DNA from: Streptococcus sp. LQJ-218
Lineage (GTDB): Bacteria; Bacillota; Bacilli; Lactobacillales; Streptococcaceae
Length of the DNA stretch: 63,636 nt
Assembly: GCF_003428885.1 (NCBI RefSeq)
Contig: NZ_QQRU01000008.1
Coordinates: forward strand, 66,172-129,807
Direction: 5' to 3'
Each line of letters starts with the position of its first letter. Position 1 is the stretch's first letter. A program made the position numbers and the translations under genes. A model generated the notes under the pieces. It did no database searches and was not told the origin of the DNA. It worked only from the letters and a program-made list of their open reading frames with translations. Shown here one piece after another: positions 1 through 8,165 of the stretch.

Positions 1-539
1 AACCTGTTTTGGCGTGTGGAGTTGTAGGCGATATTACAGATGAGGAACTCCTCAGAACAGCAGGAATTGATACCTGTGATACGGTTGTAGTGGGGACAGG
101 AGAAAACCTGGAGTCGAGTGTGCTTGCAGTCATGCATTGTAAAAGTTTGGGGGTGCCAAGGGTTATTGCCAAGGTCAAAAGCCAGACAGCCAAGAAGGTG
201 CTGGAAAAAATTGGTGCCGACTCGGTGATCTCGCCAGAGTATGAAATGGGGCAGTCCCTAGCGCAGACCATTCTCTTTCATAACAATGTTGATGTCTTTC
301 AGCTGGATGTAAATGTGTCTATCGTGGAGATGAAAGTTCCAAGTGTTTGGGCAGGTCAAAGTCTGAGCCAGCTAGATCTACGTGGCAAATACAATCTCAA
401 TGTCCTAGGATTTCGTGAACACGAAAATTCACCGCTGGATGTTCAATTTGGTCCCAATGATCTCTTGAAGGCAGATGTTTATATCTTGGCGGTCATTAAT
501 AATCAGTATCTAGATGACTTGGCAGAATTAAATTCGTAA
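1..539 (+). CDS. ktrA: Potassium uptake regulatory protein KtrA/TrkA family, 5'-truncated by window edge
   Basis: This is the C-terminal part of a cytoplasmic RCK protein that gates a KtrB/TrkH-type potassium channel. The reading frame is open from base 3, so the true start lies outside the window and the internal TTG at 9 is not a real start. Visible are the end of the Rossmann-like RCK_N domain (GVVGDITDEELL, then the DTVVVGTGENLESS and VIAKVKS strands) and a following RCK_C domain (VSIVEMKVPSVWAGQSL). Known KtrA proteins are about 220 residues, so about 40 are missing. A hairpin terminator follows at once, which makes this the last gene of its unit. The family call is secure. The exact channel partner is not visible here. 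Confidence 0.88.
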   Translation, partial: PVLACGVVGDITDEELLRTAGIDTCDTVVVGTGENLESSVLAVMHCKSLGVPRVIAKVKSQTAKKVLEKIGADSVISPEYEMGQSLAQTILFHNNVDVFQLDVNVSIVEMKVPSVWAGQSLSQLDLRGKYNLNVLGFREHENSPLDVQFGPNDLLKADVYILAVINNQYLDDLAELNS

Positions 540-540
540 G

Positions 541-560
541 GAGGGGCACCCCTCTTTTTT
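541..560 (+). terminator. Intrinsic terminator after ktrA
   Basis: GAGGG and CCCTC arms around a 4-base loop are followed directly by six T residues, two bases after the ktrA stop codon. Confidence 0.75.
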
Positions 561-688
561 GATGTCCTAGATAGCAAATAGAGAGAAACCTTTTTACCGA
601 CTGAAGCTAGAACTCCTTGTAGCCTAGTAAAAGTTCTTCAAAAACGGAACTTTATGGTAGAATAGAAAGAAGTGACAAGAGAGAGTAA

Positions 689-848
689 TATTCTTCGAAA
701 ATCTCTTTAAACCACGTCAACGTCGCCTTGCCGTAGGTATCATGGGTATAGGTAACTGACTTCGTCAGTTTTATTCACAACCTCAAAACCGTGCTTTGAG
801 CAACTTGCGGCTAGTTTCCTAGTTTGCTCTTTGATTTTCATTGAGTAT
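689..848 (+). repeat. BOX element (boxA-boxB-boxC)
   Basis: The 160-bp element begins TATTCTTCGAAAATC and ends TTTTCATTGAGTAT. It contains the boxA core GTCGCCTTGCCGTAGG (complement of the classic BOX-PCR primer), one boxB with the CTGACTTCGTCAG hairpin, and boxC (GCGGCTAGTTTCCTAG). It fills most of the 341-base gap between ktrA and the glycosyltransferase gene. BOX elements are non-coding mobile repeats of pneumococcus and relatives. Confidence 0.9.
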
Positions 849-880
849 AAGAAGAAATCATTCCCTTAAAGGAGTAGATT

Positions 881-1897
881 ATGAAGTTATTGTCTATCGC
901 CATCCCTAGCTATAATGCAGCAGCCTATCTTCATTACTGTGTGGAGTCGCTAGTGATTGGTGGTGAGCAAGTTGAGATTTTGATTATCAATGATGGGTCT
1001 CAGGACCAGACTCAGGAAATGGCTGAGCGTTTAGTCAGCAAATATCCTAACATCGTTAGAGCCATCTATCAGGAAAATAAAGGCCATGGCGGTGCGGTCA
1101 ATCGTGGCTTGGCAGAGGCTTCTGGACGATATTTTAAAGTAGTTGATAGTGATGACTGGGTGGATCCTCGTGCCTATTTAAAAATTCTTGAAACCTTGCA
1201 GGAACTTGAGAGTGATGATCAAGAGGTTGACGCCTTTGTGACTAATTTTGTCTATGAAAAGGAAGGACAGTCTCGTAAGAAGAGTATGAGTTACGAATCA
1301 GTCTTGCCTGTCCAGCAGATTTTTGGCTGGGACCAGATTGGAAATTTCTCAAGAGGCCAGTATATCATGATGCACTCGCTGATTTATCGGACAGATTTGT
1401 TGCGAGCGAGTCAGTTCCAACTGCCTGAGCATACCTTTTATGTCGATAATCTCTTTGTCTTTACCCCCCTTCAGCAGGTCAAGACCATGTACTATTTGCC
1501 TGTCGATTTCTATCGTTATTTGATTGGGCGTGAGGACCAGTCTGTCAATGAGCAAGTCATGATTAAGCGCATTGACCAGCAACTAAAGGTCAATCGACTC
1601 TTGGTAGACCAGCTTGATTTGTCCCAAGTGAGCCACCCCAAAATGCGAGAATATCTGTTGAATCATATTGAGATTACGACGGTGATTTCTAGTGCCCTGC
1701 TCAACCGAGCAGGAACAGCGGGGCATCTGGCAAAAAAACGGGAGCTGTGGACCTATATTCAGCAGGAAAATCCAGAGGTCTTTCAGGCTATCCGTAAGAC
1801 CATGCTCAGCCGTTTGACCAAACATTCAGTCTTGCCAGCTCGCAAACTTTCCAATGTTGTTTATCAAATCACCAAGTCTGTTTATGGATTTAATTAA
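881..1897 (+). CDS. Glycosyltransferase family 2 protein
   Basis: This is a 338-residue cytoplasmic GT2 (GT-A fold) enzyme that would transfer a sugar from a nucleotide-sugar donor to an unknown acceptor. The N-terminus carries the typical LSIAIPSYNAAAYL start, an IINDGSQDQT donor-binding motif near residue 36, and the metal-binding DSDDW (DXD) motif near residue 90. There are no predicted membrane segments. The start ATG at 881 has an AAAGGAG ribosome site 7 bases upstream. The gene stands just before the PavB-like adhesin, as I recall for pneumococcus, but separate promoter features between them suggest they need not be co-transcribed. A role in glycosylating a surface polymer or protein is possible and is inference only. 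Confidence 0.85.
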   Translation: MKLLSIAIPSYNAAAYLHYCVESLVIGGEQVEILIINDGSQDQTQEMAERLVSKYPNIVRAIYQENKGHGGAVNRGLAEASGRYFKVVDSDDWVDPRAYLKILETLQELESDDQEVDAFVTNFVYEKEGQSRKKSMSYESVLPVQQIFGWDQIGNFSRGQYIMMHSLIYRTDLLRASQFQLPEHTFYVDNLFVFTPLQQVKTMYYLPVDFYRYLIGREDQSVNEQVMIKRIDQQLKVNRLLVDQLDLSQVSHPKMREYLLNHIEITTVISSALLNRAGTAGHLAKKRELWTYIQQENPEVFQAIRKTMLSRLTKHSVLPARKLSNVVYQITKSVYGFN

Positions 1898-1968
1898 TAT
1901 AAGTATTTCATAAGATGGATTTAAGAAAAATTTTAACTTTTTCTTAATCCTTTTTAATTTTAGGAGAT

Positions 1969-1974
1969 TATACT
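1969..1974 (+). promoter_or_regulatory. Putative -10 box of the pavB-like gene
   Basis: TATACT lies about 38 bases before the start codon. The upstream stretch holds two CTTTTT/TTAAT-type direct repeats (1937-1960) but no convincing -35 box, which would fit an activator-dependent promoter. The neighbouring two-component system is an obvious candidate regulator (inference). Confidence 0.4.
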
Positions 1975-2012
1975 AGAGTCATCAAATAAAGAAAAACTCT
2001 AAGGAGAATCCT

Positions 2013-4277
2013 ATGAAATTCAATCCAAATCAAAGATACACTCGTTGGTCTATTCGCCGTCTTAGTGTCGGTGTTGCCTCAGTTGTTGTGGCCAGTGGCT
2101 TCTTTGTCCTAGTTGGTCAACCAAGTTCGGTGCGTGCTGATATGGTCAATCCAACCCCTGCTCAAGTTGTGCCAGACGCACCTTCGGTGAGTGAAAAGAA
2201 CGACTTACCAGCAGAGGTTCTCAAAAAAGCAGTCGATGTAGCTCTTCCTTCAGAACAGGCAGAATCAGCACCTAAAGCAAGCTTGGATGCTACAAGCTCT
2301 CCAGAAAAAGCAGATGCAGGTGCTAAAGACCCAGTAGTAGCACCAAAAGAAGAAGCGCAAGCAAAACCAGAATCTAAGAAAGAAACAGAAAATGCGGTTA
2401 AACCTGTGGAAAGTCCTGCAGCTACAGTTGCTGGACAAGACCGTGAAGCAAGTGAAGCGCAACCAGCAACTACTCCAGCTGAAGTGCAAAAAGGTGTGGC
2501 TGACAATACTAAAGACACAGTAGATGTCCCAGCTACTTACTTGGATAAAGCTAACTTCCCTGGACCGTTCACAGCTGGTGTTAACCAAGTTATTCCATAC
2601 GAATTCTTCGCTGGTGACGGTATGTTGACTCGTCTGATCTTGAAGGCTTCAGACAAGGCTCCATGGTCAGACAATGGCTCAGCTAAAAATCCAGCCCTTC
2701 CACCAGTAGAGAAATTGGGCAAAGGCCTTTACTTCTATGAAGTAGACTTGGCAGGTACTCAAGGTAAATCAGATAAAGAACTACTTGACCTCTTGAAACA
2801 AAACGGCACTCAAAGCTATAAAGCTACCATCAAAGTGTACGGTGCCAAAGACGGCAAGGCTGATTTGAGCAATCTCGTAGCGACAAAAGATTTGGATGTC
2901 AACTTGAATGGCCTAACTACTCCAGCTGAAGTGCAAAAAGGTGTGGCTGACAATACTAAAGACACAGTAGATGTTCCAGCTGCTTACTTGGACAAAGCTA
3001 ACTTCCCTGGTCCATTTACAGCTGGTGTCAACCAAGTCATTCCATACGAATTCTTCGCTGGTGACGGTATGTTAACTCGCCTTATCTTGAAAGCATCAGA
3101 CAAAGCTCCATGGTCAGACAATGGCTCAGCTAAAAATCCAGCCCTTCCACCAGTAGAGAAATTGGGCAAAGGCCTCTACTTCTATGAAGTAGACTTGGCA
3201 GGCACTCAAGGTAAATCAGATAAAGAATTGCTTGATCTCTTGAAACAAAACGGCACTCACAGCTATAAAGCTACCATCAAAGTTTACGGTGCTAAAGATG
3301 GCAAGGCTGATTTGAGCAATCTCGTAGCGACTAAGGATTTGGATGTCAACTTAAACGGCTTGACTACCCCAGCTGAAGTGCAAAAAGGTGTGGCTGACAA
3401 TACTAAAGACACAGTAGATGTTCCAGCTACTTACTTGGATAAAGCTAACTTCCCTGGACCATTTACAGCTGGTGTCAACCAAGTCATTCCATACGAATTC
3501 TTCGCTGGTGATGGTATGTTAACTCGCCTTATCTTGAAAGCATCAGACAAGGCTCCATGGTCAGACAACGGTTCAGCTAAAAACCCAGCCCTTCCACCAG
3601 TAGAGAAATTGGGCAAAGGCCTTTACTTCTATGAAGTAGATTTGGCAGGAACTCAAGGTAAATCAGATAAAGAACTACTTGACCTCTTGAAACAAAATGG
3701 TACTCAAAGCTATAAAGCTACCATCAAAGTGTACGGTGCCAAAGACGGCAAGGCTGATTTGAGCAATCTCGTAGCGACAAAAGATTTGACAGTGAACTTA
3801 AATGGACATCAGTCTCATACTCCGATGCAATCAGGTGTCGCCCCATCTTCTAATGGTTCAGCTATGCCGGCTCCAATGATGAATAGTCATCAAGATGCGT
3901 CTAAGATGAACGCTCAAATGCCTAGTGCCAATCAAGATGAGATGAAATCTAAAATGCCAGCTGCTAGTCAGGATAAGATGATGCCTAACAAAGAGCAGGA
4001 TAAAACCATGAATGCTAGCCAGCCTATGGCAACACCAAGCATGAAACAAGATCAAGCTCCAGCAGCATCAAGCAAAATGTCTGATGGAGGCAAGATGGCA
4101 TCTACTAACAAGGTGTCAACTCCAATGATGGCTGATCAAATGAAAGACCAAAAAGACATGCTTCCATATACTGGTGAAGCTCAAACATCAATGGCTACTA
4201 TTGGATTCTTTGGATTAGCCTTGGCTGGACTGCTAGGTGGACTCGGTTTGAAAGCTAAAAAAGAGGAAAATGACTAG
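2013..4277 (+). CDS. pavB: PavB-like cell-wall-anchored adhesin with three SSURE repeats
   Basis: This is a 754-residue surface protein. The N-terminus holds a YSIRK-type signal peptide (WSIRRLSVGVASVVVASGFF) with cleavage likely after SSVRA. An Ala/Glu/Lys/Pro-rich stalk runs to about residue 150. Three near-identical 149-residue repeats follow at about 153-301, 302-450 and 451-597; these match the streptococcal surface repeat (SSURE) known from PavB to bind fibronectin and other host ligands. Residues 598-716 are a low-complexity Met/Gln/Lys/Ser spacer with 19 methionines. The end is an LPYTG sortase motif (717-721), a hydrophobic helix and a charged tail. RBS AAGGAG precedes ATG 2013. In pneumococcus the adjacent TCS08 is reported to control pavB, and the same pair lies directly downstream here. 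The usual pneumococcal gene has more SSURE copies, and the number varies between strains. Confidence 0.9.
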   Translation: MKFNPNQRYTRWSIRRLSVGVASVVVASGFFVLVGQPSSVRADMVNPTPAQVVPDAPSVSEKNDLPAEVLKKAVDVALPSEQAESAPKASLDATSSPEKADAGAKDPVVAPKEEAQAKPESKKETENAVKPVESPAATVAGQDREASEAQPATTPAEVQKGVADNTKDTVDVPATYLDKANFPGPFTAGVNQVIPYEFFAGDGMLTRLILKASDKAPWSDNGSAKNPALPPVEKLGKGLYFYEVDLAGTQGKSDKELLDLLKQNGTQSYKATIKVYGAKDGKADLSNLVATKDLDVNLNGLTTPAEVQKGVADNTKDTVDVPAAYLDKANFPGPFTAGVNQVIPYEFFAGDGMLTRLILKASDKAPWSDNGSAKNPALPPVEKLGKGLYFYEVDLAGTQGKSDKELLDLLKQNGTHSYKATIKVYGAKDGKADLSNLVATKDLDVNLNGLTTPAEVQKGVADNTKDTVDVPATYLDKANFPGPFTAGVNQVIPYEFFAGDGMLTRLILKASDKAPWSDNGSAKNPALPPVEKLGKGLYFYEVDLAGTQGKSDKELLDLLKQNGTQSYKATIKVYGAKDGKADLSNLVATKDLTVNLNGHQSHTPMQSGVAPSSNGSAMPAPMMNSHQDASKMNAQMPSANQDEMKSKMPAASQDKMMPNKEQDKTMNASQPMATPSMKQDQAPAASSKMSDGGKMASTNKVSTPMMADQMKDQKDMLPYTGEAQTSMATIGFFGLALAGLLGGLGLKAKKEEND
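2469..3803 (+). repeat. Three tandem 447-bp in-frame SSURE-coding repeats
   Basis: Unit boundaries fall at 2469, 2916 and 3363, each starting at the ACT codon of TTPAEVQKGVADNT. Protein copies differ at only a few residues (for example DVPATY versus DVPAAY, and NGTQSY versus NGTHSY), while many synonymous differences remain. That pattern indicates recent homogenisation. The third copy ends with DLTVNLNGH instead of DLDVNLNGL where it joins the Met-rich spacer. Copy number could change by recombination and may be miscounted in short-read assemblies. Confidence 0.95.
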
Positions 4278-4351
4278 TCTAGTGACAGACTTTATATCTA
4301 GGATTTGAAAAATCCAGATATCGTTTAGAATGTTCGTAAAGAGATTAAAAT

Positions 4352-4387
4352 AGTGTTATACTTAAAGCAGTATAGCACTGTTTTTTT
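4352..4387 (+). terminator. Terminator after the pavB-like gene, overlapping the rr08 promoter
   Basis: Arms AGTGTTATACT and AGTATAGCACT flank a 6-base loop and are followed by seven T residues. The T-tract ends three bases before the AAGGAG of the response regulator. The left arm itself contains a TATACT that could be the response regulator's -10 box, so the same bases may both end pavB transcripts and start rr08 transcripts. A second inverted repeat without a T-tract lies at 4294-4321. Confidence 0.7.
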
Positions 4388-4401
4388 CAAAGGAGATACA
4401 G

Positions 4402-5097
4402 ATGGGAAAGACAATTTTACTCGTTGACGACGAGGTAGAAATCACAGATATTCATCAACGTTATCTGGTTCAGGCAGGATATCAGGTTTTGGTGGCCCAT
4501 GATGGAGTAGAGGCCTTAGAAATCTTCAAGCGAAAACCAATTGATTTGATTATTACAGATATCATGATGCCTCGGATGGATGGTTATGATTTGATTAGCG
4601 AAGTTCAGTATCAATCTCCGGATCAGCCTTTTCTCTTTATCACGGCAAAGACCAGTGAGCAGGACAAGATTTACGGCCTAAGCCTAGGGGCAGATGATTT
4701 TATTGCCAAGCCCTTTAGTCCACGTGAGTTAGTTTTACGTGTCCACAATATCTTGCGTCGCCTTCATCGTGGAGGTGAGACAGAAGTCGTCAGTCTTGGG
4801 GATTTACGGATGAACCACAGTAGTCACGAGGTCCAAGTCGGAGATGTGGCGCTTGATTTGACCGTCAAATCCTTCGAACTTCTATGGCTTTTAGCTAGCA
4901 ATCCAGAGCGAGTTTTCTCTAAGACAGACCTCTATGAAAAGGTCTGGCAGGAAGACTATGTGGATGATACCAATACTTTGAATGTTCATATTCATGCTCT
5001 GCGACAGGAGTTGGCTAAACATGCTAGTACAGAAACACCGAACATCAAAACCGTCTGGGGCTTGGGCTACAAAATTGAGAAAGCACGAGGTAGTTAA
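4402..5097 (+). CDS. rr08: OmpR/PhoB-type response regulator (RR08-like)
   Basis: This 231-residue cytoplasmic DNA-binding regulator has a receiver domain at residues 1-118 with the acidic pocket D9/D10, phospho-acceptor D53 (LIITDIMMP), and the conserved Lys in IAKPFSP. A C-terminal winged-helix domain follows (VFSKTDLYEKVW, then DTNTLNVHIHALRQEL). The AAAGGAG ribosome site lies 6 bases before ATG 4402. Its stop codon overlaps the first base of the kinase start, so the two are translationally coupled. Position between the pavB-like gene and rpsD matches what I recall of pneumococcal TCS08, which regulates pavB and cell-surface or metabolic genes. The symbol is assigned by this context. Confidence 0.87.
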   Translation: MGKTILLVDDEVEITDIHQRYLVQAGYQVLVAHDGVEALEIFKRKPIDLIITDIMMPRMDGYDLISEVQYQSPDQPFLFITAKTSEQDKIYGLSLGADDFIAKPFSPRELVLRVHNILRRLHRGGETEVVSLGDLRMNHSSHEVQVGDVALDLTVKSFELLWLLASNPERVFSKTDLYEKVWQEDYVDDTNTLNVHIHALRQELAKHASTETPNIKTVWGLGYKIEKARGS

Positions 5098-6137
5098 TGA
5101 AATTAAAAAGTTATATTTTAGTGGGGTATATTATTTCAACACTCCTAACGATTATCGTGGTTTTTTGGGCTGTTCAAAAAATGCTGATTGCGAAAAGCGA
5201 GATTTACTTTTTACTTGGGATGACTATTGTTGCCAGCCTTGTCGGTGCTGGGATTAGTCTTTTTCTCTTGTCGCCGGTATTTACGTCGTTGGGCAAACTT
5301 AAGGAACATGCCAAGCGGGTAGCGGACAAGGATTTTCCTTCAAATCTGGAGGTTCAAGGCCCTATAGAATTTCAGCAATTAGGGCAAGCTTTCAATGAAA
5401 TGTCCCATGATTTGCAGGCCACCTTTGATTCCTTGGAAGAAAGCGAACGAGAAAAGGGCTTGATGATTGCCCAGCTATCGCATGATATCAAGACTCCCAT
5501 TACTTCGATTCAAGCGACAGTAGAAGGGATTTTGGATGGGGTTATCAAGGAAGGAGAACAGGATCATTATCTAGCAACCATTGGGCGTCAGGCGGAAAGA
5601 CTCAATAAACTGGTTGAGGAGTTGAATTTTTTGACTCTAAATACAGCTAGAAATCAGGTCGAAACAACCAGCAAGGACAGTATTTTTCTGGACCAGCTCT
5701 TAATTGAGTGCATGAGTGAATTTCAGTTCTTGATTGAGCAGGAGGAGCGAGATGTCCATTTGCAGGTAATCCCAGAGTCTGCCCGGATTGAGGGAGATTA
5801 TGCCAAGCTTTCTCGTATCTTGGTGAATCTGATCAATAACGCTTTTAAATACTCAGCACCAGGAACTAAATTAGAAGTGGTGGCTAAGCTGGAAAATAAC
5901 CAGCTTTCAATCAGTGTGACCGATGAGGGGCAGGGCATTGCTTCAGAGGATTTGGAGAGTATTTTTAAACGTCTTTATCGTGTTGAAACTTCGCGTAATA
6001 TGAAAACAGGTGGTCATGGCTTAGGACTTGCGATTGCGCGTGAATTGGCCCATCAATTAGGTGGAGAAATCACAGTCAGCAGTCAGTACGGTCTAGGAAG
6101 CACCTTTACCCTTGTCCTCAATCAAAATAAAGCTTAA
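5097..6137 (+). CDS. hk08: Sensor histidine kinase (HK08-like)
   Basis: This 346-residue inner-membrane kinase pairs with the upstream response regulator. Two membrane helices lie at about residues 5-30 and 36-62 with almost no extracellular loop between them, the intramembrane-sensing layout. A HAMP linker follows, then the H-box with H129 (AQLSHDIKTPITSIQ), N-box (LVNLINNAFKYS), G1 (DEGQGI) and G2 (GGHGLGLAI) of the HATPase domain. ATG 5097 shares one base with the previous stop. The very short external loop suggests that it senses membrane state or works with a membrane partner (inference). Confidence 0.87.
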   Translation: MKLKSYILVGYIISTLLTIIVVFWAVQKMLIAKSEIYFLLGMTIVASLVGAGISLFLLSPVFTSLGKLKEHAKRVADKDFPSNLEVQGPIEFQQLGQAFNEMSHDLQATFDSLEESEREKGLMIAQLSHDIKTPITSIQATVEGILDGVIKEGEQDHYLATIGRQAERLNKLVEELNFLTLNTARNQVETTSKDSIFLDQLLIECMSEFQFLIEQEERDVHLQVIPESARIEGDYAKLSRILVNLINNAFKYSAPGTKLEVVAKLENNQLSISVTDEGQGIASEDLESIFKRLYRVETSRNMKTGGHGLGLAIARELAHQLGGEITVSSQYGLGSTFTLVLNQNKA

Positions 6138-6143
6138 AACCCC

Positions 6144-6331
6144 TTTACAAATCTAGCTATTCATGGTAGAATAAACTTTGTGTGAAATATCAGCAGGAAA
6201 GCATGAAGCTCGTCAACAGGTGTCTTATGATAAGTAACCTTGGCTGTTTAGGCGAAGGGCATCTGCACGAATCAGGGCTTTCTAAGTGACTATTTCCACC
6301 GAAATATTATTTATATCAGGAGGACATACAC
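6144..6331 (+). promoter_or_regulatory. rpsD promoter and structured 5' leader
   Basis: TTTACA (6144-6149), a 17-base spacer and TAGAAT (6167-6172) form a strong promoter. It leaves an untranslated leader of about 150 bases before rpsD. Such length upstream of the S4 gene fits the known habit of S4 repressing its own mRNA through a leader structure in Firmicutes. I cannot fold it with certainty, so autoregulation is inference. A strong AGGAGG site lies at the leader's end. Confidence 0.65.
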
Positions 6332-6943
6332 ATGTCACGTTATACAGGACCATCTTGGAAACAAGCTCGTCGCCTTGGCCTTTCACTTACAGGTACAGGT
6401 AAAGAATTGGCACGTCGTAACTACGTACCAGGACAACACGGACCAAACAACCGTTCTAAATTGTCAGAATACGGTTTGCAATTGGCTGAAAAACAAAAAC
6501 TTCGTTTCACTTACGGTGTAGGTGAAAAACAATTCCGTAACTTGTTCGTACAAGCTACTAAGATTAAAGAAGGAATCCTTGGTTTCAACTTCATGCTTCT
6601 TTTGGAACGTCGTTTGGATAACGTTGTTTACCGTCTTGGTCTTGCGACTACTCGTCGTCAAGCTCGTCAATTCGTAAACCACGGTCACATCCTTGTTGAC
6701 GGAAAACGCGTTGATATCCCATCATACCGCGTAACTCCAGGTCAAGTGATCTCAGTTCGTGAGAAATCATTGAAGGTTCCAGCTATCCTTGAAGCAGTAG
6801 AAGCTACTCTTGGACGTCCAGCATTCGTATCATTCGACGCTGAAAAATTGGAAGGTTCATTGACTCGCTTGCCAGAACGCGACGAAATCAATCCAGAAAT
6901 CAACGAAGCACTTGTCGTTGAATTCTACAATAAAATGCTTTAA
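6332..6943 (+). CDS. rpsD: 30S ribosomal protein S4
   Basis: This 203-residue primary 16S rRNA-binding protein is full length for the family. The N-terminal segment ([20 protein letters not shown]) lacks the zinc-binding cysteines, so it is the zinc-free form common in Firmicutes. The central S4 RNA-binding domain is clear ([13 protein letters not shown], then [17 protein letters not shown]). Codon use is strongly biased, as expected for a highly expressed gene. It is transcribed alone: it has its own promoter and leader, and a terminator lies 22 bases downstream. Confidence 0.98.
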   Translation: MSRYTGPSWKQARRLGLSLTGTGKELARRNYVPGQHGPNNRSKLSEYGLQLAEKQKLRFTYGVGEKQFRNLFVQATKIKEGILGFNFMLLLERRLDNVVYRLGLATTRRQARQFVNHGHILVDGKRVDIPSYRVTPGQVISVREKSLKVPAILEAVEATLGRPAFVSFDAEKLEGSLTRLPERDEINPEINEALVVEFYNKML

Positions 6944-6964
6944 GATAAGACTTTATATTGTAAG

Positions 6965-6987
6965 AAGCCTACAACAGTGGGCTTTTT
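6965..6987 (+). terminator. Intrinsic terminator of rpsD
   Basis: AAGCCTAC and GTGGGCTT arms with a 4-base loop run into a T-tract. Confidence 0.8.
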
Positions 6988-7040
6988 GCTTTGTCTTAAA
7001 AACTATAGAACACTTCTTAACTGTGAAGGAGGATAAAAAA

Positions 7041-7074
7041 AGTTCCTTGCAAAATAAAATTGCAAGGAACTTTT
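7041..7074. terminator. Bidirectional terminator between rpsD and the HXXEE pseudogene
   Basis: A perfect 12-bp stem (AGTTCCTTGCAA with TTGCAAGGAACT) is flanked by an A-tract on the left and TTTTG on the right, so it can act on both strands. Confidence 0.75.
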
Positions 7075-7075
7075 G

Positions 7076-7594
7076 TTAATGGTTATGGGCAAGCCAGGCG
7101 GAATACTTTACCTCAAGCCAGAGAGCAAAAAGGAGATTGATGACGACGATGCCTGAACCGACCAGTGAAAATAGGAAAAATTCGCTGGTCGAAACTCGCC
7201 ACAAATGCACGATGTCTGTAATCAAATAAGCACTGATAGGAAAACAAAGGATAGAAGTAATCAGAGCAGGGATATACTTGCGGAGAAAAATTGATTGTCC
7301 AATATGGAGCAAGAGATGAAGCGCAAAGGCTACAAATTCCCCTAACTAAACTAATTCGAACGCCCTAGATTGACTAAAATACGCTAATAAAGTGATGGAT
7401 AAGACAATGATAAACTCCTCAAAAACAGCAAGGGCAAATCCTTCTGTTGTCATTTCTTTATGGATCTTGAGAATAATTGGAGCTTTTTGGGTCAGTAAGG
7501 TTTTGTTGAGACGGATCCAAGGGACAAGACCGATAATTTCTTCCATATCGTGAAAGATAAAGAGTGGAGGAAACATTCAAAGATAAAACGCCAT
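7076..7594 (-). pseudogene. Broken HXXEE-domain membrane protein gene (two in-frame stops)
   Basis: The minus-strand reading begins at ATG 7594, which has a good GGAGAG site. It reads MAFYL, then TGA at 7579-7577, then MFPPLFIFHDMEEIIG and onward to a TAG at 7348-7346. After the TAG it continues in the same frame with LGEFVAFALHLLLHIGQS to the natural stop at 7076. The HDMEE motif and several hydrophobic helices match HXXEE-domain membrane proteins of unknown function, normally about 160-170 residues, and the total here (about 172 codons) fits one intact ancestor. The first stop is one base from Trp (TGG). Two nonsense changes without a frameshift point to a decayed gene. Sequencing error at both sites is the alternative. 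Confidence 0.75.
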
Positions 7595-7633
7595 AAATCT
7601 CTCCTGAAAAGTTATAGACTGCAAGCAAATAAA

Positions 7634-7660
7634 GCAAAAAACGCCCAGTAAGGCGTTTTG
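7634..7660 (-). terminator. Terminator of the rpmF-rpmG unit
   Basis: On the minus strand AAAACGCC and GGCGTTTT form a stem with a short loop and a run of T, just after the rpmG stop codon. Confidence 0.75.
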
Positions 7661-7672
7661 AGTTAGGTGTGC

Positions 7673-7822
7673 TTACTTAACTTCTGTAAACACAACATGT
7701 TTGCGAAGTTTTGGTGAGTATTTCTTCAATTGAAGACGGTCTGGAGTGTTACGTTTGTTTTTAGAAGTAAGGTACAAGCGTTCACCAGATTCTTTGTGTT
7801 CAAGTGTAATATTTACGCGCAT
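7673..7822 (-). CDS. rpmG: 50S ribosomal protein L33
   Basis: This is a 49-residue large-subunit ribosomal protein ([20 protein letters not shown], ending KHVVFTEVK). It has no cysteines, so it is the zinc-independent C-minus form that replaces the zinc-ribbon L33 under zinc shortage in many Firmicutes. The start ATG at 7822 is preceded by GGGAGA. It lies 15 bases downstream of rpmF and is co-transcribed with it. Mitis-group streptococci usually carry more than one L33 gene, so this is one of several paralogues. Confidence 0.95.
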
Positions 7823-7837
7823 GGTATCTCCCTTCTA

Positions 7838-8020
7838 TTATTCAGCTGATGCAGCTTTAGCGATTTTACGTCCTTTGTAGTATCCTTTAAGTGATACACG
7901 GTGAGAACGTGAGTAATCTCCAGTAGTTTCGTCAAAGTTTACAGATGGAGCTGTTACTTTGTAGTGTGTACGACGTTTGTTTTTCTTCGCTTTTGAAGTG
8001 TGACGTGCAGGTACTGCCAT
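7838..8020 (-). CDS. rpmF: 50S ribosomal protein L32
   Basis: This 60-residue ribosomal protein starts [20 protein letters not shown], the highly conserved L32 N-terminus, and ends in AKAASAE. It has no zinc-binding cysteines, again the zinc-free type, matching the L33 next to it. AAAGGAG precedes the ATG at 8020. It is the first gene of a two-gene rpmF-rpmG unit driven by the promoter at 8077-8105. Confidence 0.97.
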   Translation of the reverse strand: MAVPARHTSKAKKNKRRTHYKVTAPSVNFDETTGDYSRSHRVSLKGYYKGRKIAKAASAE

Positions 8021-8076
8021 TTTGATTTCTCCTTTAGGTATTTATATTCGATTCAATCTACTGATTTTCATCAACC

Positions 8077-8105
8077 ATACTAGGATAACACATTTTTTTT
8101 GTAAA
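8077..8105 (-). promoter_or_regulatory. Promoter of rpmF-rpmG
   Basis: On the minus strand TTTACA (8105-8100), a 17-base spacer and TAGTAT (8082-8077) precede rpmF by about 60 bases. Confidence 0.7.
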
Positions 8106-8165
8106 GTAAAGTTACTTGACAAAAAAAGATGAAAAAATTAGAAGGTCATTAACTAAATTAATCGA

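Noticed and set aside
689..848. RUP element identity for the intergenic repeats
   Set aside because: The repeats contain the BOX-PCR primer sequence and the A-B-C module structure, so BOX is the right family.
2537..3616. Three 61-codon antisense frames spaced 447 bases apart
   Set aside because: They are shadows of the SSURE repeats on the other strand.
4982..5257. 91-codon frame overlapping the rr08/hk08 junction
   Set aside because: It lies in another frame over two well-supported genes.
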